Assembly (NCBI GenBank): GCA_963844635.1
Contig: CAWJPD010000003.1
Location: 620,001-684,000 of the forward strand
Source of the DNA: JAJPKK01 sp963844635
GTDB taxonomy: Bacteria; Pseudomonadota; Alphaproteobacteria; Rhizobiales; Xanthobacteraceae
Direction of reading: 5' to 3'
Length of the DNA stretch: 64,000 nt
Positions 54,773 to 63,606 of the stretch are shown in pieces. Within the stretch, counting starts at the first letter, position 1; each line of letters starts with the position of its first letter. The position numbers were made by a program, and so were the translations under genes. The notes under the pieces are model-generated. The model did not search any database and had not been told where the DNA came from. It saw only the letters and a program-made list of their open reading frames with translations.

Positions 54773-55557
54773 TGGTTTTCGTCAACTGATCGACAAGCCC
54801 GGACAGCGGCATCGGAACCTTGGCAGCCTGGGCGATATGCAGCGCCACGTCCATGTCCTTTTCAGCCCACTTGCCGGTGCCTGAGCCCCACCGCGACAGC
54901 GACCAGTTGGCGCCGCTGCCATGGCCGAGTGCATCCACGAGCTTCGGCACGTCGACACCAAGTCCTTTCGCGAGCGTCAGCACTTCGAAATTCGCACACA
55001 TACAGGACCACAACAGCAGGTTGTTCAATGTCTTGGCGATCTGGCCGGCGCCCACCGGGCCGACATGGATGATTTTCTGGCCAAAAGCGCCGAGCGCGGG
55101 CTTGGCCCACGCCAGACTGGCGTTCTTCACCGCCCGCATAGACGGTGAGCTGCCCATTGTTCGCCGCGTCCTGACCGAGCACGACAGGCGTATCGAGCAC
55201 ACCGATATCGCGCTTCGCCGCAAGGCTTGCGAGCTCCCGGCATGTTTGAGGCGAAACCGAACTTGCGATGCAAATGACCGCGCCGGGGCGAGCCGCTCGA
55301 ATCAGACCGGAGCGACCCACCACGGCGTCGACCTGCTCGTCGTTGGCGACCATCACGATGACGACGTCGGCGCTGGCGGCAACCTCGGCAACCGAGGCAC
55401 AGACGCGCACCCCATGTGCCGCAGCCCGCTGCTTTGCCGCTTCGTCGATATCGGTGCCCGCAGTTTCAAAACCTCGCGCGACCAGGTGCCGTGCCATTTG
55501 CAGGCCCATCGCGCCGAGGCCGATCACGCCGGCACGCGGCGTTACGCGATCCGTCAT
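54738..55557 (-). CDS. NAD(P)-dependent oxidoreductase, 3-hydroxyisobutyrate dehydrogenase family (frameshifted)
   Basis: From ATG 55557: MTDRVTPRAGVIGLGAMGLQMARHLVARGFETAGTDID (Rossmann GLGAMG), VVIVMVANDEQVDAVV and LDTPVVLGQDAANNGQLTVYAGGE. One extra base near 55125 breaks the frame. It resumes NASLAWAKPALGAFGQKIIHVGPVGAGQIAKTLNNLLLWSCMCANFEVLTLAKGLGVDVPKLVDALGHGSGANWSLSRW, with the catalytic Lys in AKTLNN. Corrected length is about 272 residues. It begins 2 nt after the hydantoinase B gene ends and is probably co-transcribed with it. Substrate unknown. Confidence 0.85.
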
Positions 55558-55558
55558 T

Positions 55559-57331
55559 TCAGCCCCCCGCCCCGCCGCGTTTTGCCGTTGTTGCTGCAAG
55601 GTCGATTGCGATCCCCTGCTCGCCCTCGACCGTCACCACCCCATAATCACGTTCCGCGGCGTCTCTGGTGATATAGCCTTGGACCACATCGGAAACCACT
55701 TTTTCCGAATCCCGCGCGAAGGGCGGCCCGTAACCGCCCCCACCGGGGGCGTCGAGGCGGAAGATATCACCGCTTTGTAACGGATAATCGGCGTAACGCG
55801 TCGGCAACCGCCGCGACTTCGCCGTGTCCGGATTGATAATGATGTCGCCGGTCCGGCCGTCCCCTCCACCGGCACAACCTTTTGGCGCAATCATGTGCTT
55901 CATTGAGCGAATGGAGAAGCGCGCGGCCTCGAGATTGAGATATTCGCGCCGAATCCCGAGGCCGCCGCGGTAACGGCCGGCCCCTCCGGAGTCGCGGATC
56001 GGTTCGAAACGCAGCACCCGCGTTGGGAATTCGGATTCGATGATCTCGACCGGGGCGATTCTGGCATTGCTCTGATTGACGGTGATGCCGCAGGCGCCGT
56101 CCTTTCCGGCGCGCCCTCCCGAACCGCCGGCGATGATCTCGTATTGCACATAGCTGCCGCCGGAACGCGTATGGCGTCCGCCCAGCAGGATGGAACGGCT
56201 GCCGCTGCCGTCGGCGCGCGATGTCTCAATCGCGATATGGCTCAAGGCGGCGAACATCGCGTCGATCAGCGCGTGCACGGTAGGGTTGTAGGTGTTGACC
56301 GGCGCCGGGAAGCGGGGATTGAGCACGCTGCCCTCGCGAGCGATCACGGAAAAACCCGCCAGCAGGCCACTGCAGATATGGATATGAGGATCGATCAGTG
56401 AAATCAGGCAGTAGGCGCAGGCGGCTTCGACCAATGGCGGGCGGACATTGGCCGGCCCCTCGGTCTGATCCGCCGATCCGCTGAAATCGAAACGAATGGC
56501 ATCGCCTTCCTTGATCACGACCACATGGATGCGCACAGGGCGCTCCAGCGAGATGCCGTCGTCATCGACAAAGCGCTCGGCCTCGAAGCGCCCGTCCTGC
56601 CATGTCCTGAGCGCCGCCTTGAGGCGCTCTCGCGTCGTCTCGAACAGTCGGTCATAGGCGGCCAGCAGCTTGACCGCGCCGTGCTTGCGCTCGAGTTCAG
56701 CGAGCCGCCTCTCGCCCAGCCGGTCGGCGCCGAGTTGCCCGCGAATATCGCCGAGCACGAGCTCCGGCGTCCGGCTGTTGGCGGCGATGATGCGCTCGAT
56801 ATCGGTATTGGCGCAGTATCCGCGGTGGTAACGCACCGCCGGGAGGTGCAAGCCTTCGTTGTAGGTTTCGCGCGCCTGGCCTGAACAACTTCCGGGCACC
56901 GGACCGCCGATATCGCTCTTGTGGGCAATGCTGCCGCAGAATCCGAATAAAGCGCCTTCGACGAAGATCGGCGTGATCACCGCGATATCGGGCGCATGCG
57001 GGCTTCCGCCGTGATAGGGGTGGTTGATCAGGTAGGCGTCACCTTCGGCGAGGACATCGCCGAATTCCTCAATGATCGCAGCGCAACAAGCCGGAAACGC
57101 ACCGATGTGCAGCGGCAGCACGACATGCTGGGCGACGACCTGCCCGCGCGCGTTCATCAGCGCACAGGAGGCGTCCTGGGATTCCCGGATGATCGTGGAG
57201 AAGCCGGTGCGGAACAGTGAATTCTGCATCTCCCGGACGATGCCAGCAAGGCTTGCCTTGAGCACTTCCAGCTCGATCGCATCGATGGCGGCCGTCACGG
57301 TGCGCTCGTCGTGATGATCAGGTTCTTCCAT
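55559..57331 (-). CDS. Hydantoinase B/oxoprolinase family protein
   Basis: A 590-residue protein from ATG 57331 (MEEPDHHDERTVTAAIDAIELEVLKASL), overlapping the upstream gene's end by about 36 nt. The family pattern is complete: EMQNSLFRTGFSTIIRESQDASCALMNARGQVVAQHVVLPLHIGAFP, YLINHPYHGGSPHAPDIAVITPIF, GFCGSIAHKSDIGGPVPGSCSGQARETYNEGLHLPAVRYHRG, ADQTEGPANVRPP, GGSYVQYEIIAGGSGGRAGKDG and RDSGGAGRYRGGLGIRREY. It partners with HyuA to hydrolyse ATP-dependently a cyclic amide or to carboxylate a ketone; the reaction is not set by sequence alone. Confidence 0.9.
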   Translation of the reverse strand: MEEPDHHDERTVTAAIDAIELEVLKASLAGIVREMQNSLFRTGFSTIIRESQDASCALMNARGQVVAQHVVLPLHIGAFPACCAAIIEEFGDVLAEGDAYLINHPYHGGSPHAPDIAVITPIFVEGALFGFCGSIAHKSDIGGPVPGSCSGQARETYNEGLHLPAVRYHRGYCANTDIERIIAANSRTPELVLGDIRGQLGADRLGERRLAELERKHGAVKLLAAYDRLFETTRERLKAALRTWQDGRFEAERFVDDDGISLERPVRIHVVVIKEGDAIRFDFSGSADQTEGPANVRPPLVEAACAYCLISLIDPHIHICSGLLAGFSVIAREGSVLNPRFPAPVNTYNPTVHALIDAMFAALSHIAIETSRADGSGSRSILLGGRHTRSGGSYVQYEIIAGGSGGRAGKDGACGITVNQSNARIAPVEIIESEFPTRVLRFEPIRDSGGAGRYRGGLGIRREYLNLEAARFSIRSMKHMIAPKGCAGGGDGRTGDIIINPDTAKSRRLPTRYADYPLQSGDIFRLDAPGGGGYGPPFARDSEKVVSDVVQGYITRDAAERDYGVVTVEGEQGIAIDLAATTAKRGGAGG

Positions 57332-59349
57332 CGATCGACCCTCGCCTGTTGCCCGGGACACACCAGCGTGGTGGCATCGAACTGATCCAGAATGGCAGGG
57401 CCGAAGAGCGTGATATCGACATCGAGGCGTTCGCGCTGGTAGACCGGGCAGGCGATTTTCTCGCCATTGAACCAGGCTTGGCGATGCTCGCGCAAAGCTT
57501 CGGACAGGGTCGATCCGGTCGGCTCATATGCCGGCACCGGTGGCGGCGGCACCTTTCCAATACCGCGCATGCGATACGAGACGACTTCGACCGGCGCGTC
57601 TGGCGCCATGTGACCGAACATCGACAGGTGCAGCTTGTCGAACCGGCGACGCAGCGCGGCGAGATCGCCGAGTTCTTCTGCCTCGCATGGAACACCGAGT
57701 TCGTAGCCCTGCCCCGCGTAGCGCATCTCGACCGCGCGTTCGAGACGGATGTGAGCGTCGGCGAACCCATCATGCCGCAGATCGCTCACTGCTTCGCTCT
57801 GAAGCTGCGCGAACATTGAGTTTGCGGCTTCCGGCGTCAGTTCGCCAATCGAAACGAGCTGCGATCGCACATAGTCGTGCGTCACATCCGAATTCATCAG
57901 GCCGATGGCAGAGAACACGCCAGGGTAGAGCGGAACGATGACTTCGGCGAGGCCGAGATTGCGCGCGATGCGGCCGGCGTGCAACGGGCCGGCGCCGCCG
58001 AAGGCCAGCAGCATGAAATCCCGCAAGTCGTGGCCTCGCATCGTCGAGATCGCCTTGATCGCCTCCTCCATCTTGACGTCGATGATACGGATGACCCCTG
58101 CAGCCGCTTCCTCGATGCCGATCCTGAGTGGGGACGCAACGGTCTGCGCGAGCGCCGCACGGGCCGCGTTGGCGTCGAGATGCATGCCGCCGCCAAGGAA
58201 ATTGTCCGGGCTCAGATAGCCGAGCACGAGATTGCAGTCGGTAATGGTCGCCATTTCGCCGCCGCGCCCATAACAGGCCGGACCGGGAACAGCGCCGGCG
58301 CTCGTCGGGCCGATTTGCAGTTCCCCGACCGGAGTCACTGTCGCGATGGTCCCGCCGCCGGCGCTGACCGTGGTGATGTCCATCATGGGTACGGCGATGT
58401 CGTAGCTCTCGATCTTGCCGCGATGGGCGAGCGCCGGTTCGCCGTTCCTGATCAATGCGACATCGCAAGAGGTGCCGCCCATGTCGAAGGTGACGAGGTT
58501 GGCGATACCGGCGAGCCGCGAGACGGCGACGCTCGCTGTCACGCCGCCGGCCGGCCCCGACAATACGGTGGTCACGGCCATTCGTGCCGCGGTTGCGAAA
58601 CTCGCCATGCCGCCGTTCGATTGCATGACGTATTTCTGGCGCGTGGCGACGCCGGCTGCCTCCAACCGGCGATCGAGGCTGGCGATGTAGCGTGCGAGCA
58701 GCGGTTCGAGATACGCGTTTATGACGGTCGTGCTCAGGCGGTAATACTCGCGGATCTGCGGCAACACCTCCGAGGACAGCGAGACGCAGCAAGCGGGCAA
58801 TTCCTCGGCAATGATGGCGCGCACATCGCGCTCGTGCTCGGGATGCAGGAACGAAAACAAAAGGCACACTGCGATGGATTGCGGCTGCTCGCGGCCGATT
58901 TCGCGAAGCGTTTCCCGCAGCGCGTCGCTGTCGAGCGGCGTCAGCACCTCGCCGCGATAGTCGACGCGTTCGCGGACTTCTCCCGTCAGGCTTTGCGGCA
59001 CCAGCATCGGGGGCCGGTCGTACATGACGTCGAAAATCGCGGCGCCGTAGGGTCGCGCCTGTTCGCCGACCTCGTAAATGCCGCGAAAGCCTTCAGTCAC
59101 CAGCAGCGCCGTTTTGGCCCCTTTGCGTTCAAGGAGAGCGTTGGTCCCGACCGTGGTGCCATGGCAAAAGAAAACGATGGCGCCCGACCTTTCAGCCGTC
59201 AGTCGTTCGATGCCGTCGAGGATGGCACGCGAAGGGTCGTCCGGGGTGGAGGGCACTTTGGCAATCGCAATCGTGCCGGTCTCCTCGTCGAGACCGACGA
59301 AATCCGAAAACGTGCCGCCGGTATCGACGGTGATCCGGTAATTGCCCAA
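57295..59349 (-). CDS. Hydantoinase A/oxoprolinase family protein
   Basis: A 684-residue ATPase subunit: YRITVDTGGTFSDFVGLDEETG is the N-terminal phosphate loop, then VFFCHGTTVGTNALLERKGAKTALLVTEGFRG, LSGPAGGVTASVAVSRLAGIANLVTFDMGGTSCDVALIRNGEP, TVSAGGGTIATVTPVGELQIGPTSAGAVPGPACYGRGG and LLAFGGAGPLHAGRIARNLGLAEVIVP, the actin-like folds of the family. Relatives include N-methylhydantoinase, 5-oxoprolinase and acetone/acetophenone carboxylase. First gene of the reverse operon, divergent from the UbiD gene. Confidence 0.91.
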   Translation of the reverse strand: MGNYRITVDTGGTFSDFVGLDEETGTIAIAKVPSTPDDPSRAILDGIERLTAERSGAIVFFCHGTTVGTNALLERKGAKTALLVTEGFRGIYEVGEQARPYGAAIFDVMYDRPPMLVPQSLTGEVRERVDYRGEVLTPLDSDALRETLREIGREQPQSIAVCLLFSFLHPEHERDVRAIIAEELPACCVSLSSEVLPQIREYYRLSTTVINAYLEPLLARYIASLDRRLEAAGVATRQKYVMQSNGGMASFATAARMAVTTVLSGPAGGVTASVAVSRLAGIANLVTFDMGGTSCDVALIRNGEPALAHRGKIESYDIAVPMMDITTVSAGGGTIATVTPVGELQIGPTSAGAVPGPACYGRGGEMATITDCNLVLGYLSPDNFLGGGMHLDANAARAALAQTVASPLRIGIEEAAAGVIRIIDVKMEEAIKAISTMRGHDLRDFMLLAFGGAGPLHAGRIARNLGLAEVIVPLYPGVFSAIGLMNSDVTHDYVRSQLVSIGELTPEAANSMFAQLQSEAVSDLRHDGFADAHIRLERAVEMRYAGQGYELGVPCEAEELGDLAALRRRFDKLHLSMFGHMAPDAPVEVVSYRMRGIGKVPPPPVPAYEPTGSTLSEALREHRQAWFNGEKIACPVYQRERLDVDITLFGPAILDQFDATTLVCPGQQARVDRWKNLIITTSAP

Positions 59350-59580
59350 TAGCGGTTCCTCTGGTCCAACGTCGTTCTACGCCGGTTCTGGAAAGACGCG
59401 GAAGGGATTTGCTCGGGCCGCTTGGGCGACCTTCCAACGCGGCTGCCGACATGCCAACCCCCCGCTTTCGGCGATTCGGCCGGTCCGCTGGCGCCTCGTC
59501 GTAATTGTGTGCAAATCTGCGTGACGGTGACTGGGTGCGCGACGCTGCGCCGTCCGCGCATGGCTCGGGAGATCATCACG

Positions 59581-61116
59581 ATGGCGGAACATGGGGCGGC
59601 TTCGGGCGGTGTGGCGGGCGTCGGTTCTCCGGGAGAGGGCGGCGGCGCCCCCACGCGATCCATATCGGAGATGAAGCCGCACATCCTGTTCACGGACCTG
59701 CGGGAGTGGATCGAAGAGGCCAAAAAGCTCGGCGAGGTGCGCGAAGCGAAAGGCCTGTCGTGGCAAAGCGACATCGGCGCTGCCACCGAGGTTCTGACCC
59801 ATGATGCCAATGCACCGTGCGTCGTCTTTTCCGAGATTCCTGGGACGCTCCCCGGCAGCAAGGTCGTTGTGAATTTCTTCGGCGGCGCGCGCCAAAAGAT
59901 GACGCTCGGCTTTCCCACCCATTTGTCGAAGCTCGAATTGAGCGAGGCGTTCCGCCTTCATTATATGGCCGACCTCAAGCGCATCGCGCCGCGCTACGTC
60001 AATGACGGCCCGGTGTTCGAGAACGTGATCACGGGCGACGATGTCGATGTCAACATCTTCCCGACGCCGAGATGGCATCACGGCGACGGTGGCCGCTATA
60101 TCGGCACCGGCAGCTTCAACGTGACCCGCGATCCGGAGGAAGGCTGGATCAATTGCGGCACCTATCGCGTCATGATCCATGACGCGAAGACAGTCGGATT
60201 CTACATCTCTCCCGGCAAGCATGGCCGCATCCATCGCGACAAGTATGAGGCGGACAAGGAGCCGATGCCGGTCGCGATCGTGGTCGGCTGCGACCCGATG
60301 TCGTTCCTGATGGCGTCGAGCGAGGTCCCGTATGGCGTCTGCGAGTATGACGTGATCGGCGGCATCCGCGGTGCCCCGGTCGACCTCGTGCGCGCACCCG
60401 TGACCGGTTTGCCGGTGCCCGCCAACGCAGAGATCGTGATCGAAGGCTTCGTCCAGCCCGGCAATATGAAACCGGAAGGGCCGTTCGGCGAATGGATGGG
60501 CTATTACGGCAGCGATGTCCGCGACGAGCCGGTCCTCGATATCAAGGCCATCTACCACCGCAACGATCCGATCCTGCTGGGCTGCGCCCCGCAGCGGCCG
60601 CCGGACGAGCTCGGCCGTTATCGTGCGCTGACACGCTCGGGCATCGTGCGAGAGAATATCACCAAGGCCGGCGTGCCGGACGTCGTGGCGGCCTGGGCGC
60701 ATGAGATCGGCACCGCCAGGCTGCTGCTCGGCGTCGCCATCAAGCAGCGTTATCCCGGCCATGCTGCGCAGGCGGGCCACGTCGCCGCGACCTGCCATGC
60801 CGGCGCCTATGCCGGCCGCTATGTCATCGTCACCGACGAGGATATCGACGTGTCGAACCTCGAGGAGCTGATCTGGGCGATGCTGACGCGCTCCGATCCT
60901 GCCACCTCGATCGACATCATCCGCAATGCCTGGAGCACGCCGCTTGATGCGCGCATCGAGCCGGAGCGCAAGGCGCGCGGCGACTTCACCAACAGCCGTG
61001 CGATTATCGACGCCTGCCGGCCTTGGCATTGGCGCGACAAGTACCCGAAGGTGAATGCGCCGTCCCCGCAGGAGGCAAGGCTTGCGCGCCAGCGCTTTGG
61101 CTACTTGTTGAAATAG
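59581..61116 (+). CDS. UbiD-family decarboxylase
   Basis: About 511 residues from ATG 59581; the true start may be ATG 59671 (MKPHILFTDLREWIEEAKKLGEVREAKGLSW). The UbiD fold is evident: INCGTYRVMIHDAKTVGFYISPGKHGRIHRDKYEADKEPMPVAIVVGCDPMSFLMASSEVPYG, EIVIEGFVQPGNMKPEGPFGEWMGYYG and YHRNDPILLGCAPQRPPDELGRYRALTRSG. These enzymes use prenylated FMN made by UbiX to decarboxylate or carboxylate aromatic or unsaturated acids. No ubiX is seen here. Divergent from the hydantoinase operon; substrate unknown, probably an aromatic or heteroaromatic acid. Confidence 0.9.
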   Translation: MAEHGAASGGVAGVGSPGEGGGAPTRSISEMKPHILFTDLREWIEEAKKLGEVREAKGLSWQSDIGAATEVLTHDANAPCVVFSEIPGTLPGSKVVVNFFGGARQKMTLGFPTHLSKLELSEAFRLHYMADLKRIAPRYVNDGPVFENVITGDDVDVNIFPTPRWHHGDGGRYIGTGSFNVTRDPEEGWINCGTYRVMIHDAKTVGFYISPGKHGRIHRDKYEADKEPMPVAIVVGCDPMSFLMASSEVPYGVCEYDVIGGIRGAPVDLVRAPVTGLPVPANAEIVIEGFVQPGNMKPEGPFGEWMGYYGSDVRDEPVLDIKAIYHRNDPILLGCAPQRPPDELGRYRALTRSGIVRENITKAGVPDVVAAWAHEIGTARLLLGVAIKQRYPGHAAQAGHVAATCHAGAYAGRYVIVTDEDIDVSNLEELIWAMLTRSDPATSIDIIRNAWSTPLDARIEPERKARGDFTNSRAIIDACRPWHWRDKYPKVNAPSPQEARLARQRFGYLLK

Positions 61117-61482
61117 GCGGCCGATTGGGGCTGTCAGGAAAATAACTGGTTCGATGCTTGGCAGCAATCTGCCTGCTGCTTTGCACACTCGCAGCCCGCC
61201 CGAGCCGGCAGGCGAGGGGAGACCCCAATGTCACAGGAAGCCGGACAATCGAGAATTATCCCGTTGTTTCAACGGCTTCTGGTATCCATCTTGAAAGACG
61301 CGAGATGGTAGATTATACGCTGGGTGAACCCGCCGGCAGCATGCTGTCGGCCCAAGGGCCGCAAGGGAGCAATCCCGAGCGGCCTTTGCTTTATTTGGGC
61401 ATGGGGACGAATGCGCACGCTGACGCCGCAGAATAAGATCATCCTGGGCAAACGGTATCTGTCAAATTGATCAGGGTAGGGG
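61117..61482. other. Intergenic region upstream of the MazF-type gene
   Basis: About 365 bases. A 43-codon frame (61305-61436, MVDYTLGEPAGSM…) could be a small gene, perhaps the missing antitoxin, but its ribosome site is weak. Inside it AAGGGCCGC (61354-61363) pairs with GCGGCCTTT (61379-61387) around a GGGA/TCCC hairpin, followed by a T-rich tail. Confidence 0.45.
61354..61395 (+). terminator. Terminator-like hairpin upstream of mazF
   Basis: AAGGGCCGC and GCGGCCTTT form a 9-bp stem with an inner GGGA/TCCC stem; TTTGCTTTATTT follows. It could end the UbiD transcript or a small RNA. Confidence 0.5.
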
Positions 61483-61902
61483 ATGGTCAACGAAAACCGA
61501 ACACCGCAAAAGCCGCCGTGGGTAAAGCCAAGGATCATCGCCGCGCCGAAGATCAGGCAAGTCTACTGGTGTGATTTCTGGCAGGATGCGCATCTGCCGG
61601 AAATGTGGAAGACCCGGCCGGTGGTTGTCATATCCTACAGGAACCGGCTGCACGGCCCCTGCCTCGTAATTCCGACCTCGACAGAGCCGGACAATCAACA
61701 GAACCCCTGGGCCTGCAAGCTCTCGATCAAGGTCGAAGGGGTCTTTGATTCCTGGGCGATTTGCAATCAACCCTCAACCGTGGCCCCAAGCCGGTTCTCG
61801 CAATTTAGGGGAAAAATCCCATCGGTGCCCGAAACGGACTTCAATCAAATCCTTGAATTGCTGGGTAAATGGCTCCCCGTCCCGTTCAAGCTTGAAAAAT
61901 AG
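61483..61902 (+). CDS. PemK/MazF-family toxin-like protein
   Basis: A 139-residue protein from ATG 61483 after GGGTAGGGG. IRQVYWCDFWQDAHLPEMWKTRPVVVISYRNRLHGPCLVIPTSTEPDNQQNPWACKLS carries the RPVVV-type core and the PTST-x-P segment of the MazF fold, as in a Rhizobiales group of PemK-like proteins. The 25-residue N-terminal extension is basic. No canonical antitoxin gene is adjacent on either side. The family cleaves mRNA; whether this member is toxic is not known. Confidence 0.75.
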   Translation: MVNENRTPQKPPWVKPRIIAAPKIRQVYWCDFWQDAHLPEMWKTRPVVVISYRNRLHGPCLVIPTSTEPDNQQNPWACKLSIKVEGVFDSWAICNQPSTVAPSRFSQFRGKIPSVPETDFNQILELLGKWLPVPFKLEK

Positions 61903-61979
61903 GGCCATTGGCCCTACATTCATGATGTTCGCGGCCCTGAGCAATCGGGTGTCCGTTGCCCCGTAAGGGGAGATACTTG

Positions 61980-62011
61980 CCAAGGGAGCCTCGCGGCTCC
62001 CTTTGGTTTTT
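61980..62011 (+). terminator. Strong intrinsic terminator downstream of mazF
   Basis: CCAAGGGAGCC pairs with GGCTCCCTTTGG around TCGC, one bulge, and is followed by TTTTT. It is the clearest Rho-independent terminator in the window. The 75 nt before it are rich in small stems (GGGCCATTGGCCC, GTTGCCCCGTAAGGGG), so the whole may be a structured 3' UTR or a small RNA. Confidence 0.85.
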
Positions 62012-62098
62012 CAGGATACGCTTGCGAAGCACGACACGCACACCCGAGCTGTCAGGCGACTGGACGCCAAAAATTCGGATCGCCCAAGGCGCATTACG

Positions 62099-62323
62099 TT
62101 AAACGCGTGGGCCTGCGTTACGTCGAGCGAACAGGAAAGCAATAGCTGTCCGTTTGGCATCACTTTCAAGCAGCTTCGCGTCTGCCGGGATCGGGTTTAG
62201 GGTACCCGCAGTGTTATCAAGCGATGCATCTTTGACAGCGAAGCGGAAAACGACTTTGCTAGGCTCATGTAGAATATAGATTTCTACATCAGAGTGGCGC
62301 TCAACTCGAAAGGTCATGGTCAC
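62099..62323 (-). CDS. Small hypothetical protein
   Basis: A 74-residue frame: MTMTFRVERHSDVEIYILHEPSKVVFRFAVKDASLDNTAGTLNPIPADAKLLESDAKRTAIAFLFARRNAGPRV. The composition is protein-like, with alternating beta-type stretches, and an ATG at the second codon position 62317 is the alternative start. I recognise no family. No signal peptide. Confidence 0.45.
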   Translation of the reverse strand: MTMTFRVERHSDVEIYILHEPSKVVFRFAVKDASLDNTAGTLNPIPADAKLLESDAKRTAIAFLFARRNAGPRV

Positions 62324-62438
62324 TGTTACCGGTTGATGAACCTACGCGAACATAGGTGCGTTTGAACTGGCCTTCAAGGACGATCACGCGTCAGGAGATG
62401 AGGCGATCATGCTCGATTTTGATTGTCGCAGAAAATCC

Positions 62439-63434
62439 TCACTCGGCAGAAATTCCCTTGTCGCGGATGACCTGTCCCCAATGGGCAAATTGGTCGCGCA
62501 GGTAGCGGTCGAAATGTTCGGGCGTATCGGGCGCGGGCACGGTCCCGGTCTGCGCGAGGCGCGCGCGGGTGTCTGGATCGTTTATCGCGGCGGCCAAGCC
62601 GGCATTGAGTTTGACCACGATGTCATGCGGGGTACGTGCCGGGGCGAGGATGCCGGCCCACTGATCCGCGACGACATCCGGGAACCCTTGCTCGGCGAAA
62701 GTCGGGATGTTCGGGAAAATCTCGGAGCGGCGGCTCGACGTGGCAGCGATCGCCTTGATCTTGCCGGCCGCGACATTGGTCATCACGGTCGGGCTGTCGC
62801 CGAAGAATCCATCGAGTTGGCCGCCAATGAGATCGGTCATTGCCGGCGATCCGCCCCGGTAGGGCACGACCAAAAACTTGACGCCGGCCGCTGCCTGGAA
62901 CAGTTCGATGCCGAGATGCGACACTGAGCCAAGACCGGTGATCGCCATCGCGATCTTGCCGGGTTGGCGGCGGGCCAGCGCGGCGAAATCCTGTGCCGAT
63001 GCGACCGGAAGCGAGGCCCGAACCACGAGCATCGTCGCATTATAGGCGACAAGGCCCACCGGAGTGAAATCGCGGATCGTATCGTAAGGTGCGGCGGAGC
63101 GAAGATGAGGGTACACGGCCGCCACGCCAACGGTGGTGAAATACAAGGTGTAGCCATCGGGTTCCGATTTGGCGACGAACTCTGCGCCGAGCGCGCCGTT
63201 GGCACCCGTCTTGTTCTCGACCAGCACCGGCTGACCAAGCGGGGCGCGCATCTTCTCTGCGACCAGCCGCGCCATGAAGTCCGTCGTGCCGCCGGCGGCG
63301 AAGCCGACGATCAGCCGGATCGGTCGGGTCGGATAATCCTGGGCGGCGGCCCGCGTCGCGGACCATAGTGAGCCGGAACAAAACCCGCATGCCAAAACCA
63401 GAGCAACCGCGGGATAGCGAACACAGGCAAGCAA
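62439..63434 (-). CDS. Tripartite tricarboxylate transporter receptor (TctC/Bug family)
   Basis: A 331-residue periplasmic binding protein. I start it at TTG 63434, 8 nt after GGAG; the signal peptide is hydrophobic (VALVLACGFCSGSLWSATRAAAQ). The mature domain has the Bug pattern: YPTRPIRLIVGFAAGGTTDFMARLVAEKMRAPLGQPVLVENKTGANGALGAEFVAKSEPDGYTLYF, LVVPYRGGSPAMTDLIGGQLDGFFGDSPTVM and FADQWAGILAPARTPHDIV. It should bind a small carboxylate. No TctA/TctB membrane genes are adjacent. It is divergent from the QuiC-like gene. Confidence 0.9.
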   Translation of the reverse strand: MLACVRYPAVALVLACGFCSGSLWSATRAAAQDYPTRPIRLIVGFAAGGTTDFMARLVAEKMRAPLGQPVLVENKTGANGALGAEFVAKSEPDGYTLYFTTVGVAAVYPHLRSAAPYDTIRDFTPVGLVAYNATMLVVRASLPVASAQDFAALARRQPGKIAMAITGLGSVSHLGIELFQAAAGVKFLVVPYRGGSPAMTDLIGGQLDGFFGDSPTVMTNVAAGKIKAIAATSSRRSEIFPNIPTFAEQGFPDVVADQWAGILAPARTPHDIVVKLNAGLAAAINDPDTRARLAQTGTVPAPDTPEHFDRYLRDQFAHWGQVIRDKGISAE

Positions 63435-63606
63435 GGCGCGGCTCCGCGAACGGTCTAGGTCTTATTTGCACGATTATGGCGGAGCAGTTGCCGGCGCACC
63501 AGGGGCACAGTTGCCGCCCCCGATGACTCACTTGTTGTCTGAACGTCCGTTCCGCCGTACCCACGCCCGTGTGACGGCCTGAATGGAGACCGCGGGAGCG
63601 CGCACG

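Noticed and set aside
57877..61188. Long opposite-strand frames over hydantoinase A (57877-59352) and UbiD (59377-61188)
   Set aside because: Both lie antisense to complete enzymes and have no recognisable sequence.
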